Positions 20,109 to 32,838 of a stretch of 64,000 nt of DNA are shown piece after piece (the stretch's first letter is position 1; every line of letters starts with the position of its first letter). The notes under the pieces were generated by a model that made no database searches, was not told the DNA's origin, and worked only from the letters and a program-made list of their open reading frames with translations. The translations under genes and the position numbers were made by a program. This stretch comes from Nemania diffusa (Eukaryota; Ascomycota; Sordariomycetes; Xylariales; Xylariaceae). The stretch spans positions 600,001 through 664,000 of the forward strand of contig JBBPUQ010000008.1 in NCBI GenBank assembly GCA_038501195.1, written 5' to 3'.

Positions 20109-21664
20109 CGTGGCTGGCTGTAATGCCTACTAGATTAATACGCTTAAAATGGCAGAAGCAGACGAGAATATCTACGTGATCTCGTTTGGCTGGAAAGCGG
20201 GGAAATAATGAAGTGAGGCGGGATGATTATTTACAGCCCTCGTATGCTGATAGGCAGACCATAGACAGCTTATCAGACGTATCGATAGTATATATACGTG
20301 TACCCAATGTATTGGGGTGGTTACTAGATATTGCTTGTTGGTGCCTGGTAAGACCGAGAGTGCATTACTTTACAGCAGCGAATGACATAAGATATATGCA
20401 GGGGAAAACCAACGAAAAATCACTAAATTAGGCCTAACTAATAAACTCCCCCTGTGCCTTGATCACACGCACTGTAACAACATATGTCCCAAAAGCCTAC
20501 ATCTAATTCCTCTTCGTAATCAACAAGAATAAGCGAGATTTTCAGGTTGTTTTCATCATGGGCTTCGCTATGTCCTATTTATATTCAATATCCCAGTGAA
20601 GTAAATCCCGCGATAAACCGGGTGTGGCTACAGAGAATCCGATCACGGGAATGACCAGTTCACAGTTCTCATGATTTCGGCGGTTCGTGTTGCTATAGAA
20701 AAGTTAATCAAAATTATGTTAGAGAGAAGACGCGATAGGCAATGAAGAAATACAGAATAACTGTAGAATCGGAGTTGAACAAAGACTCAAGTAGAGATTG
20801 TCCATTGGAATCTGCTATCAGTATTTGATGCAGCATGACCCCAGGCTACAACTCAACTAAAAGAAAAGGAAATAGAACTTGTTCAAGAAAGAACCCGTCA
20901 AATCTGCACCGTAGTTGGTCTAGACTTCTCTGGGATATATAATACGACAAGAGCCTGCTTCCTTAAGAGCTAGGAAGAGTATCACTTCAACTAATAGGTT
21001 TCTTTGGTCTCTAAAGTTTATTATCCTCCTCGTCTTTATTCAGGTTCGAATTGGCCGGCATATCTATGATAACCCAAGCACCGGTGTGTGCAGCGATAGG
21101 ATAGTTCAAGGACAATATTCTCTATGCTATGTATTAGAATTCCTTGCCATAGTCAGGGTTCTCCTGCCACCTTCACTTAATCAGGTAACAACATGCAAAC
21201 TCTACTAATATGTAGTTCATAGGCCTGCCATCTTTCATAGCTAAACTTCAACCCCTCTAGAGCTAGCCTCGGACCTAGGCTGTAAGATTATAGAGAGGTA
21301 TTAATGTTTATATTTTTAACCCCCCTAATTTATTGTCTAAATTATTTTTAAATATTCATAAACAACACCTAATGCGACATTATACTCAGAATAAACACTT
21401 TTAGGCGACTTAAGCTGCATTATCCAAACGTAGCAAGTTATGATATTGTAACGATTTAACCTTTAGATACACTTCTAGTAGAGTTTCAACTTTATTCTTA
21501 ATCCTAATAAAAGTGGGCAGGATCATCTCAACCCTGGGGAAAGTTAAGGTTCAGCCCCGGAAGGCAAAGATCTGCATATTGGGTATATAATGTATTTCAT
21601 AAAATCGTACTCTCAGCGTCTAATAGCTGAGGTAAATCAGGCGCAGCTGCTCTCTAAAGCTTCT
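20109..21664. other. Intergenic region, AT-rich
   Basis: Holds the repeat-protein promoter and the 3' flank of the polygalacturonase. The plus frame at 20186-20431 has no family features. The 21250-21500 part is strongly AT-rich. Confidence 0.5.
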
Positions 21665-23137
21665 CTACACACATGCAGCAACGCTAGGGACGTTCTGGCA
21701 GGACGCGTATTTCTTGCCGCCGGTAACAGCCACGCCAGACCAGGTCCACCCGGTGCAAGCGCCGCTGCCGCAGACAATAACGACGTTGTAGCCGCTGCTC
21801 GTCACGCCGCTAGTGCCGGTAATGCTCTTGACCGTGAGGCCGGTGATGGGGACGCCGCTGGTCGGGTCACCGTGCAGGTCACCTCCGTCGTAGTTTTGCT
21901 CGATCAGGATACCGTATCTATTAGGAAGTAAGGTCAGCTTATATACCGAGAAATACAGTCGTTCATAGTCCTCGGTAGGTGGCTCTGTGCCTCTAGTCTG
22001 AAGAAAAACTTGAAACATACCCAGAAATGTTAGATAGGGTAATGCCGCTGTAGGTGACCCCTGAGATGGTACCTGTGGCGCCCTCGACGGCTTTAATACG
22101 AATGCCTGCAAATTACACATTTAGCAACTATGTTTGTTATAACTCCAAGTGTAAAGAGAAGAAGGGGCCTTCGTACCATTTACCGAGTTGGTCACAGTTG
22201 AAGATTCAAAAACGACGTTCGAAACTGTGTTATCAGAACGGCCTCCAACCGAGCCAATAGACAAGCCGTGACCTCCAGAGCAGAGCCCTCCGGAGAACGT
22301 GATATCCTATATCGCCACGTTAGTCCAATTCTATACGCATCGTCGCGGTAATCCCACATACCGTTCCGGAGTTGACAGCAACGCAGTCGTCCTGGTTATA
22401 GACCTTAGCGCCAGTAATAGTCACGTCCGAGCTAGAGCCAATGTCGAAGCCGTCTGTGTTGTGGCCGCCACCCGCATCGCCAGCAGAGTTATCGATGACC
22501 ATGTTCGTTACGGTCAGGCCCTCGCAGCCATTGATGCTGACAGCCTGCACGGGTGTGTTCTTGATGTTCAAGTTGACGATGGAAGAGGAACCGGTCAAGT
22601 CGTGGGCGTAGAAGAACTTGGGCTTCGTCTTGCCGCCGTTGCTTCCCTCGCCATCCCACCACTGGGCACCGCCGCCGTCCAGCACAGAACCGCTCGCTCC
22701 TGTGATAGTGATGTCCTTTCCCTCGATCTGGAGGAGCGGACCGGCCCATTCCTTGTAGCCCCAGGTTGTTGTTCCTTCGAAGATGACCTATAGGGGTTTC
22801 AGATGATTAGTTTCATATTACTACGTTGGTTTGGGGGTTACATGGCATGGTATCATCTTACATGGGTGCCATCTGCGAGATCAGAGAGATCTAAGGTGGT
22901 ACCTGATGGTACCGCAACACTGGATAAGACGATGGTAGCACATGACGCCTGGGACTTGCTGGCTGAAGATGCGCCAGCAGATCCGGAAAAAGTGCAGCTG
23001 GCACGTTTCTGTAGGACGTTGTCTAGAGAGGGTCCAGGGGTTATAGCGGGCGCAGCGACGGGCTCAGCAACAGGACTCGAGAGAGTACCAGTAGCCCCTA
23101 GGGCAACGAGGAGAAGAGCGGAAGATAGGGACATCAT
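21665..23137 (-). CDS. Endo-polygalacturonase, GH28
   Basis: Secreted pectinase hydrolysing alpha-1,4-galacturonan. Five exons: 23137-22862, 22787-22362, 22306-22177, 22105-22021, 21917-21665; introns are 55-103 nt and all phases agree, giving 389 residues. A signal peptide ([20 protein letters not shown]) leads to a propeptide ending in LQKR before ASCTFSG, a Kex2 site. GH28 active-site motifs are complete: NTDGFD (Asp204), NQDDCVAV (Asp225/226), [12 protein letters not shown] (His247) and the substrate-binding RIK (280-282). The C-terminal disulfide-rich segment ends in [12 protein letters not shown]. Two adjacent Met codons exist; either gives a workable signal peptide. It lies 2 kb from a sugar transporter, which fits a pectin-use role. 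Confidence 0.95.
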
Positions 23138-24204
23138 GTTGCCGAATCTAGGGAAATGGATGCTAGCAGTCGGCTTGGGGTAGGACAAGCTTCACGGCAT
23201 GCATTTGCAACTACTTGGCATCTTGGCTGGATGGATGGTCTTCTTATAACAAAACACTCTCATCTATGAGTATACTCCGTGCCTCGGTGTATAGTACTCT
23301 CTCTCAGACTGCGACGCCATGTTTCGACTAGTAAGGTCAGTTCAGGTACCAAGATCCGGCCTCCGTCACCTCCGTATCTGATCGAGTAGAAATTCAAGAG
23401 AAACTCCTCCAATGGAACGAGTGTTCATCGGTGACCGGAAATTGGCCGCCTCATGCGCGGACCTTTTCCTCCCCGGTGGAACTCCCCTTTTTTATTTCGA
23501 AACGTATACCCACCATGTATAATAACACGGAGATCATATGTTTCTTTGACGATCACTTTACCTAATACATCAACGGGTAGATTATGGGCCTCACGATTCT
23601 CAGAATATCCACCTTCCTCGAGCTAATAGTCTTATTAGTATTCTCACCATATTACAGTACATTGTAGACGGCGCCATGTCGAAACAGCTTGAGAGTTTAG
23701 CACGCTTTTTTACAGATCGGCCCTTTAGTAAGTATTGCTTGAAACGATAATTCCGACCAGGTTCAAGCCTAACGCAAAATCATCCACCAATGAAGCTTGT
23801 ACAGGGTTGGTGGACCGGGCCCTGTCTCAAATGCGGCAATGCCCCCACAGGCCATTTACACCAGGACGATCGAGACGCGCCTCGAGGTTGTGTATGTAAT
23901 GCTGAGTTATAACCTGCCTTCACACTTATTCCATATAAGAAATGAGCGGATAAATATACAGACTATCCGGGCGAGCTCTCGGCGAGCATATCCTACAATT
24001 ATTACAATTTAACACAGAGTTGTTTGTGCCAAATACAGAAGGGCGTGCGCCACTAGGTGTCGTGGCGCGCTCTTAGGTAATAGGCGCCATTTGGATTCCC
24101 GACCTCGATGCCGAGCCGAGCCCGTAGTGGTGCGATAATAGCAACCATTTCCCGTCCGGAATCACATCCGCGGTGAATGACTAAGCTTCATGCACTGAAA
24201 CAAT
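23138..24204. other. Intergenic region
   Basis: Promoter side of the polygalacturonase and 5' flank of tRNA-Leu. No gene is seen; the 71-codon plus frame at 23797-24012 has no support. Confidence 0.5.
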
Positions 24205-24317
24205 GGCGAAATGGCCGAGTGGTTATGGCGGTGGTCTCAAGAGTTAACTCTTACGCTATCTAATAGCGCAGTATGCCACTGGAGCAATCCTCAGGGGTTC
24301 GAATCCCCTTTTCGTCA
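24205..24317 (+). tRNA. tRNA-Leu (anticodon CAA) with a 32-nt intron
   Basis: The acceptor stem GGCGAAA (24205-24211) pairs with TTTCGTC (24310-24316), with A24317 as discriminator. The D-arm is GCCGAGTGGTTATGGC. The anticodon stem GTGGT is followed by CTCAAG, placing CAA at 24238-24240. The intron lies one base 3' of the anticodon, at about 24242-24273, and GCCAC closes the stem. A class II variable arm GGA-GCAA-TCC and the T-arm AGGGGTTCGAATCCCCT complete the gene. CCA is not encoded. It decodes UUG. Confidence 0.93.
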
Positions 24318-25003
24318 GACTTAATTTTTTCGTTTCTATACTCCTTTCTTTAGTCCTGTTTCAATTTCTATTGGATTTTTTACCTGATATTTTAGCAGTG
24401 CTTAATGACATGAACCACTCGTCTTAGTGCTACGGACTCAGAGCTACCTCCCCGTCGCGTTTATCGCTATGCGAAGCAACCTTTCAGGCAGCTTCGCGCG
24501 AACGACATATATAAAAACCCTACATTCTTGTTGTACTAAAATTTAATCATGCAGCGGAAACTCGGCAATTCTCGTGCATGGTTGTGAGTACTAGTCGGTC
24601 TAAAGGCACTCGTTGAACTGATGATAGCTGAGTAATAGTGTGAGCTAGAAGTACGAACTAGGAAAAAGGTATACAAAGTATCAACAGCCAAGAATACCTG
24701 AAGAAAAAACTACCAGGCTTAAGGTAGATTTCACAGTTATGAAGATCCTTAGTTTTTATTTAGTAGACAATTGCTACAGGAAAAGGGTATCGACAACCTA
24801 GCCTCAAGGCATGCCAATCATCTGACCTAAAAGAAAACCACAACAGTAGACAACGTGGGATGCATAGATCGCCAACATCCAGTATCCGATGACCAAGTAA
24901 GTAGTCCAGTCCTGCTTCCATCATTACAAGATATCCTCAGGTATCGCAGTCCACCCTTCAAGGGGCCAATTGAGTGTCCATCGCGACACCTACCATCGGA
25001 CCT
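24318..25003. other. Intergenic region
   Basis: Separates tRNA-Leu from the 3' end of the sugar transporter. No gene is seen beyond the T-run. Confidence 0.5.
24325..24330 (+). terminator. Pol III T-run terminator of tRNA-Leu
   Basis: A run of six T starts 8 nt after the discriminator base, the usual Pol III stop. Confidence 0.7.
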
Positions 25004-27026
25004 CTACAACTCAACTCTCTCCATGTCTGCCAGGCCAGAGTGACGAGCAGCAGTCTTCTCGGCATTACCATCGCCTGCACTCCCCGACTCGACCGCCGTA
25101 GACGTCGCCTCGCTGCCCTCGCGGCCCGGACCAGAGACCTTAACCTCGCCCAGCTCGATATCGCGGGCCAGGCGATCGAGCCTGCTCATCTTCTTGTGCG
25201 TCTTCCAGGCGGGGCGTCCCGAGTCGAACACGTCGTCCATCTCCTCGAGGCTGTACCCCTTGGTCTCGGGCGCCATGAGGGCCATGTGGATGCACGCGGC
25301 GCCGTTGAAGGCGGCGAAGATAAGGTACATCTTCCAGTTGATGGTCCAGAGCAGCGGCGGCACGGCGAAGGCGAGCACCATGTTCCAGAACCAGTTCGCC
25401 GCCGTGGCGAGCGAGACCGCCTTGGCGCGCACCTTGCTGGGGAAGATCTCGGCCGGGTAGGCCCAGGACGTCGGGCCCCAGGTCGTGGCGAAGGTGGCGA
25501 CGAAGAGGTACGAGGCGGCTACGATGCCCTTGGATACGTCTGGGTGGTCCTTCACGATCCAGGTTATGTCTTTGCTGCCTGTGCCGTCGTTTGGTTGACC
25601 ATATGCAGCTTGGAGACCACCTTTGTGGAAATGGTTAGTATTGTCGAAAGTAGGTGGTGCGGAGATCAGAATGCAGCATTGGGTTATATCAACTTACCAG
25701 ATATGAACAAGAAGACCATCATGAAGAATGCACCGAAGATTAAAGCTGGCCGGCGGCCAATCTTGTCGAGATAGAGAATCGCGGGTAGAGTGAGGAGAAC
25801 ATTGATGACATATTGGATAGATGCAGTTGTGAGCGGGGAGGCAATCTGAGCACCCTCCATGATATAAACAATGTAGTACATCATGATGTTCATTCCGGAA
25901 AGCTGCGGTGCAAAACGAGGCCAGTCAGTACACATATTCCTGTTTGCTACAGTGTCTGTTACTGGTATATATGAGGCATCAACTTACCTGCGACCACATC
26001 TGAATGCTCATGCCAAGAACAACACGTCGGAAGATGCGCGGCTGCACCAAGGCCTTGAAGCTTGACGTAGCCTCTTCTCTCTCGAACTGCAGCGCCTCCT
26101 CGATCTCCTTGAACTCAGCCAGGACCTTAGGATGATTGACGTCGCCATTGCCATGGAGCAAGGCCAAGGTGTTGATCGCGTCCTCCCAGCGGTCCTTGGA
26201 CGCCAACCAACGGGGGCTGTAAGGGAAGAAGAAGAGGCCAAAGAAGAGGATCGCGGCAGGCACAATCTGGACGCCCCAGGGGATGCGGAATGCCGCAGCA
26301 GGTTGGCTTGGGTTGTCAGGTCCGCCGCCAACCTGGGCTGCACCGTACTGAATGAAGTACTGGATGAGGATACCCCATGTGATGGCCCATTGCTGCAGCG
26401 AGACGACGCGGCCGCGGATCTCCTTGGGTGCGATTTCGGACTGGTAGACTGGCACAATAGACGAGGCGATGCCGACACAGAGACCTGCGATAACACGTCC
26501 AGCACAGAGCATGCCAACGTCAGTGGCGGCGCATTGAATGCTAGTCCCATCAGCAACTGTCTCCTCTCTTGCAGACTGCGTATTCAATGTGAAGGTGGAT
26601 TTGAAACGAAAGGCAAAGGGACTTACATAGAGCCGATGGTCCAGATGATGCAAGCGACTTGGATGGCAATCTTGCGTGAGAACCGGTCGGCGATGAAGGA
26701 GGAGACAAGTGATCCTACCCTTTAGTAAGTATGCTGCATTGGCAATCTATTCCACTTCTAAGTCTACGTACCAACTAAAGATCCAGCGGGCATAGAAGCC
26801 GTGATGGCGCCCTGACGATAGGAGACGGGGTTGCCAAAGAAGTTCTTATAGGCCTCGGTGCCTAGGACACCGCTCATAGAACTGATGTCAAAGCCAAAGA
26901 GGCCGCCGCCTAGATGCGCATTAGCACTTCATGTTCTGCCTCTGATGATCGCAGGAGGTAGTTAGAGACGATTTACCGATGGCGGCAAAGCCACAGATCA
27001 AGTAGATGTTGCTAACTTGATACATA
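25004..27026 (-). CDS. MFS sugar transporter, with apparent +1 frameshift near codon 9
   Basis: A 12-TM sugar:proton symporter of the fungal hexose transporter type. Exons: 27026-26977, 26909-26772, 26714-26627, 26540-25988, 25902-25698, 25620-25004; introns are 57-86 nt. Family motifs include GGGLFGFDISSMSG, GRVIAGLCVGIASSIVPVYQ, SEIAPKEIRGR, FPYSPRWLASKDR, LSGMNIMMYYIVYIM, LDKIGRRPALIFGA, WAYPAEIFPSKVRAKA and PETKGYSLEEMDDVF. The coding sum is 1651 nt, one more than a multiple of three. The start MYQVSNIY (27026-27003) matches the family, but the next residues (LICGFAAIGG) are in another frame, separated by one extra T in a T3 run at about 27000-27002. No other in-frame ATG was found. Without the extra base it would be ~549 residues. 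It is either an assembly error or a recent inactivation. Confidence 0.85.
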
Positions 27027-30000
27027 TCTGCGGCGAAGGTGAATTGTGATGCAGAATGTAGGTGATGAGGTAAATCAATGAGTCGCAAAAGTGCGTGTGA
27101 AAAGGTAGGTTGTGGGTGTCATTAGACTCAAGGCACAACAAGACCAGATCAAATTTTAAATAAGGTGCAGGTTAAGAAGACGGAACACCCATCAGATCAT
27201 GCAGCAGTTATAAGCAGAAAAGAAGAAGGAGCTGCAGTAGATATATATAAGGTATACTGAATGTACCGTCGAATGTACCGCGTTATAAGCGCGTCAGATA
27301 CAATGTAGACGCGCAAGCACAATAATAACACCACCTGCCAGGACTCACACACATACACATACACATACATATACATATATATATACATGCACACACTCCT
27401 ACAGCCTTCATAAGGAAGTCGCCCCAGCCAAGAAAGCAAACAACAGTATCACGAGCGCCCGCAAGTCCTGCTGCCGGGAGGGAAGAACGAGATCTACAAG
27501 TACACGCATAAGCAGGGTGGCCAGGATCTCTCCACTGGTAAGAACAGTACCACCCAAAACAAGGTTACTTAGACTACCTGGCTAACGAACTCCCGAGATC
27601 TAATAGCATCATGAAGAACGAGTACAAAGGTACCACTACTGGCGGGAGGCTGCGTCGGAGATTTATCTTTGTGCCGGCCAAGGTAGTGCTGCCATGTGGA
27701 CAAGAGGAGTAGGGAGGTTGTGCGAAGCCATGTACCGGTAGTGCAGTTACAGGACAACGATAGGGGAGGGTGTGCATAGGGTGTACCAGTGTGTTAAATC
27801 GTCGAATGCAAAACTAGGTACTTCCCCAATGTATAAGAGCACCGGTTCTAACCTAGGGGTTAGCTTAATTATATTCCAGCCGAGCCTACTGGGCATTGGG
27901 CGCCCAACAAACTCTGAATTAGCAGCAAGGCTACCACCTAGGTCACATTAGCAACCTCCCTCACAGAAACGAAGTAGAAAATTACCGTCTAAGCTATGTT
28001 AACTTTAGGCGTGAATATACTTATGGTTAGAGCTTGATGCGGTGAAGGTACCGAGATAACACCACAACACTAGAGAGCAGTAGATGTTTGTCAATCATAA
28101 AAAGGGAAATGATGCAAGAATGCAATAAACTCCCTTCTCCTCTTCTATGTTTTCTCCTTGGCAGTAAATGGAGTTGATTTTCACACCTCTTATTTGTCCA
28201 TGATTAATCCTTGCCAGTCTCATGACTATAAGTTGCCATAATCTTGACGTCTCCCATACCCAGCGAGAGGTACGATCGAATAGATCAATCACGAGCCCCT
28301 CACCGCCAAATGCCTCCATCACGTGACGCGAGTCATAAGACAAGCCACGGTAGAGTAGTATCGATGGTAGGCGGGACACCCCGACCGACCTGTCCAGACG
28401 AAAGTCCTCGTATCATGAACCTTAGCACAAGGAGTAATAAATAGTAGAAAACAACATGATCGCGTCGCTCCTCCCGCAAGCACCACCGGCATTGGTGTGG
28501 GTGCTCTTCTGTGAGTGGCGTGTAACTCATGAGCATAATATGTAGCATTTCCTTCCTTCCCTTGTCAGCATCTTGGAGGACAGATAGTCTACTACAATAT
28601 ACTAAAATTTCAGTTCCAACCTCTCCGCATCCCTGGCGGCCCATCTACCAGCCGGACTGTAACAGGTTACGCAGCATGAGCGTTGTCTCGCTTGCTCGCA
28701 GCCTATCCATTGGCCTGGGATCATGTTCTGCGAAGTCCGGTAACGCGACGTCCACCCCCCTAGGGACCACAAGCTCACCCGAGACATGTCGTGGTGTGTA
28801 TCCCATGAGAAGGGAAAATAAAAGAAGAGAAGGAAAAAAATTCCGAACCGCGGGAGCACCCACCTAGTAGTAACATAGCCAGACTAGCTTGCGCTGTGGT
28901 TCCCAAGAAGATGGCCAGCGCTCGTGCAGTGCTGGGTAGGTTGAGAGGCAATTTGTCGGGAGCTGAGAGCGAGACATACGGCAGAGCCAAAGCAGCCGAC
29001 AAGTCCTGAGATTAAGCTATCTCATTCCTACTATATCCTCTCCACAGGCAACTGTCGCACAACAAAGGCTTATTCTTGTTCTTACCTACCAAGCTTGCGC
29101 CGGCATGCTCGTATTTGTTTGGCCGTGCTAGCTAGAGGTGTGGATAGGATTGCGGTCGGGTTTGGGAAGCTGGTGACGTAAGACAAACAAAGCTACCAAT
29201 TTCTAGCAATTGATTTCCGGCAGCTAGAAATCACCGGGGGCTATTCCCTATTACCCCTCTATGATTTCGGGGTTTAATAGACCGAACTGATCCCTAGCGA
29301 AGATGCGCCGAGGCCATTGTGAATACGGCAGGCTTGATACTTCACTAAATTACACGTGGTGAGGCATACTGGCATTAGCGTAGAGTAGACAGATATCTTA
29401 CGCCCGTGTGTAGGCATGGGAACTGGGCCGCGAATCATAAGCTTCTATATCTCCTCTCTGGTGCCAGACTCGCAGTCTAGCAACCAGTGAGAAAATGGTG
29501 GTGACAAGCACCGAGTCCTCCAAATATGAGACGAATCATTTCGACAGCCTCAGAGGTGAAATTTAAGCCAGTTAGCTTTATCTTGAAAGCATTGACTGCC
29601 CTATCACAAGTTAGCAGGCAGGTGCCATTGCGGAGTGCAAGGCAGGTTGGTCTTTTAAGTTCCTGGATAGGCAAAGACCAACACTACAAGAGAATCAGTA
29701 TATCACAAAGCATGAAAACTTGACGTGTTGTGAATAATAAAGAGCTGTAAAAGAAGCCCTACTCGTATTTTCCCCTGCCACTTGGCTATGGATCTGGATC
29801 TGAACAGGCCTGATCCTGTGTGAAACATGGCGAGGGGTGATAAAAAATGGATGTGGTAGGGGACAGTGGCTTGATATGGTCAAGCCGCACTCCCACCACT
29901 CTATACTACACATCGCCAGAAGTTAGGCTCAAAAATGAGGAAAATATGAAATGCAACGGAAAATGGGTATCTCGATGCGCGACCGTCGGAAAACGCCTGG

Positions 30001-30285
30001 ATCCGTGATTCGTTCGACTTTTAGTATCCGTTTCGACCTCTATAAATGTTCCTAACTCTCTATTCGCCGTTTTATTTGCATCCATAACGCCTGTCATTGT
30101 CTCGTAGCTATATCTCGCTTGTCGTCTATACTCGATAGGGGAATCATAGAGTCTTCGATAGTACCTTCCTATATAGGAATAGTTGCCGGTGGAGAAGTCA
30201 TTGCTGATACTAGCTAGAGCACAGCACGGGATTATAGAAGACTGACCACTGAGAGTAATCTGTGCTATTCGCAGCCTCTGGGGCT
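27027..30285. other. 3.2-kb intergenic region
   Basis: Contains the transporter promoter, a CA/TA microsatellite at 27345-27396 and low-complexity AT DNA. Minus-strand open stretches at about 28095-29002 (for example ALALPYVSLSAPDKLPLNLP) have some coding flavour, but no splice path joining them kept frame, so no gene is called. Confidence 0.45.
27345..27396. repeat. CA/TA microsatellite
   Basis: An irregular run of CACACATACACATA units passing into TATATATATA, then CACACA. Confidence 0.8.
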
Positions 30286-32838
30286 TCATGCTCGCTTCGA
30301 AAGGTCTCCGCCATCTAGTTTCTGTAGCCAGTTTCGCTGATCCCGAAAGTGTGCATAATTGCCAGCAAATAGTGAGGACAATAAGCTCTTGTTCTTGCGG
30401 TCTGATGAGGCTGAGGCGGGTTCTCTGGCTAGTTGCATCATGGTCTCCTGTAGAGAATCGTAAGCCTTGGCAAAACGGTCTCTGATGGCATAGAAATTCT
30501 GCGACCCGCCCGAGATATCGTTCTCGGGATTGTTTGGATCTATGATTGAAAGGCGGTCTAGGTTGCGGTAGACAAGCGTACTCGCTTTGGCCTAGATTAC
30601 GAAATTAGCCAACAAACAGGATATCTCGATCAGGATACGTACCTTGTTAACAGTTCCAGGCGGATCCATACGAATGGCAACCTTTTCGTAGTTGAAGCGT
30701 TTACCATAATAATTCAGGAATTCCATCAGTAATTCACCTAGGTGTTCATCTTTCATCGAGCGGCTCTGGACTTGTGGCATCATCTGCAGCAGATGGACTA
30801 CCATGCAGATGACGGTGAACCCACCAATCCCGCCACTGACTGGCTCATTGAGACCACGCATGAGCAAGAAATGTTTGATGATGGCGACTAGAGGCGGCAT
30901 GGCAGGATACTGCTCTTTCCACTTGCGAAAAGTATCAATCGCCTTGTAGCCGTCCAACTTCTCGAACGAGATATCGACCTTCAGGCCAGTATAGTCGTCG
31001 GTGTATTTGAGAAGAGGTACCTTAGCCTTAGTAATGGCCTCGACTACACCCCGGAAAGGGACCTTGAACATCTCGAGGTGAAATTTCATCTGGAAAAGAA
31101 ACTTTTTCTTGTCATATACGGGGGATTTTCCATCGATGAAGTCTTGAGAACATATTGCAATGTCCATATCAGCAGTGGGTAGGTAAAGACCAGACATGAA
31201 GGAGCCAAAAGGGAAAATGTTAGCGGTACGCCATTTCTTGTGAACGAGGGTTTCAAGGGTGGCCACTAGTTGTTGGCGGACCCTCTCTTCGAAATCGCGA
31301 GGACGAACGTATTCGTAAAAGTCCCTGACCTCAAGATGGAGACTACAGCTGTTAGTATTTCAAAACACAAGGGATTGCAGGATCGAAGCTCACCGAGTGC
31401 CCATATTTAGTACACCTGAATGATCCTCGACCTCCCAGGGACAAGGGTCCTCTCCTGGCACGGGCCGCCAAATGATGTCGACCTGACCGCCAGATGCCAT
31501 TCTGTTTACCTTTTTCAGTGGCGCATGGGGAGGTTTGAGGGGAAGTAGGATTTCGTCGTCAATCGTCCTCTTGCGGCTGCCTAGGGAAGCAGATGGGGTG
31601 AGATCTACGGATGCAGATCTCCTGTTACCACGTTTGACGTGGTTGGGAGGCTGGGGTTGTGTGGGTTGCACCTTAGAGGATTGATGGGGAGTGGAAGCGG
31701 GGAGGGGAGCAGGAGGTTTAGGTGGGAGTGTTGATGTTGATGCTGCGGCGCGTGGTTGTGGCGGTAACAGAGGTACGCGCGTACTTGCATCATGCTGCAG
31801 CGCCTCGGCCCCCCGGCGGCGTACTTGGCTTAAACTCTCTTCGTCGGAGAAATCACAGGAAATAAAATCAGCCGCCTCGGTAGGCACCGAGGGTTTCGCG
31901 GCCTCGGCTTCGACACGGGCCTTGCGTATCAGCTGCACAACATCCTTCTTGCGCGTTGTCTCGGGCGGTGGGAGGGCCGTGTAGGGGTCTGGGTTGGACC
32001 ATTTAGGCGCCTCGGAGGCATCGGTACGGGCGCGCTTCGCAGGACGCTCTACGGCATTCGAATCGGAGTCGCCATTGTCCGAGATGTCCATATCCACCTC
32101 GTCGCTATCGGACAGCTCGTCAACATCTCTGTATGTAGCGCGAACGGCGGTGTCGCCCAGCATCAGCTCCGATTGGTCGTCGAATCTTTTAGATAGTAAC
32201 AGGCGATCGGCTGCTTTCTCCTTCTCGCGGCGCTGATACGGACCGCTGCGGCGCGGTGGGTAGGGCCGCTGATCTCTCCCCGGTCGACGTGTCTCGTCAT
32301 AGCGAGATGCGTGGTTGTTCGCGCCACGATCATCATGGCTGCGGCTGGCATTAGTTGGACGGTGTTGTCGATGGTCAAGGCCGGGTGCATCATACCGCAT
32401 GTTAGAGGGACGCCTGTAGGAGCCGATGCCAGGCGGGGCTTCTTGGCGGAAGGTGAATTCACCACGGGGAGGCGGGTAGTCATCGCGAGAGTCCCGATAG
32501 TCGCGCGGCTCGTCGCGAGAGTCTCTGTAGGGCCCGGGCCCGCGGGGCTGGCGCAGATCCGAGTACGGGCCGCGGAATCGATAGCCGTCGTTCCGATCGC
32601 GTGAATTGTAGCCATTGTAGCCGTCGTAGCCATCCCGTCTATCGCGACCATCGCGACCATTGCGGCCATCACGCGTGTCGTGTCGGTCCCATTGCTGCGG
32701 CGGCGGAGGCGGCGGTGGAGGAAGACTCGTGGGCGGAGGCGGCGGTGGGTAGGAATCGTATCGATCGTAGCCAGGAGGCGGCGGTTGATGCGGAGGAGGA
32801 CCCGACGATGAAGATGTGTGGTAACTATTTCTATGCAT
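30286..32838 (-). CDS. Non-canonical poly(A) polymerase of the Trf4/Cid14 type
   Basis: Nuclear nucleotidyltransferase; orthologues are the catalytic subunit of the TRAMP complex, which oligoadenylates aberrant RNAs for the exosome. Three exons (32838-31394, 31342-30643, 30591-30286) with two 51-nt introns give 816 residues. The first ~210 residues are disordered: poly-Pro, then RDG/RGP-rich (RNGRDGRDRRDGYDG), then acidic and Ser-rich. The catalytic core has GSFMSGLYLPTADMDIAI with metal-binding Asp540 and Asp542, and a third Asp605 in LKVDISFEK. The PAP-associated domain contains FLLMRGLNEPVSGGIGGFTV. The C-terminus (NFYAIRDRFAKAYDSLQ... to DGGDLSKRA) matches the family helix. All catalytic residues are present. 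The start is the first Met, and nothing upstream adds sequence. Confidence 0.93.

Noticed and set aside
28095..29002. Possible multi-exon minus-strand gene
   Set aside because: Some stretches look coding, but no donor/acceptor chain kept a continuous frame to a start codon.
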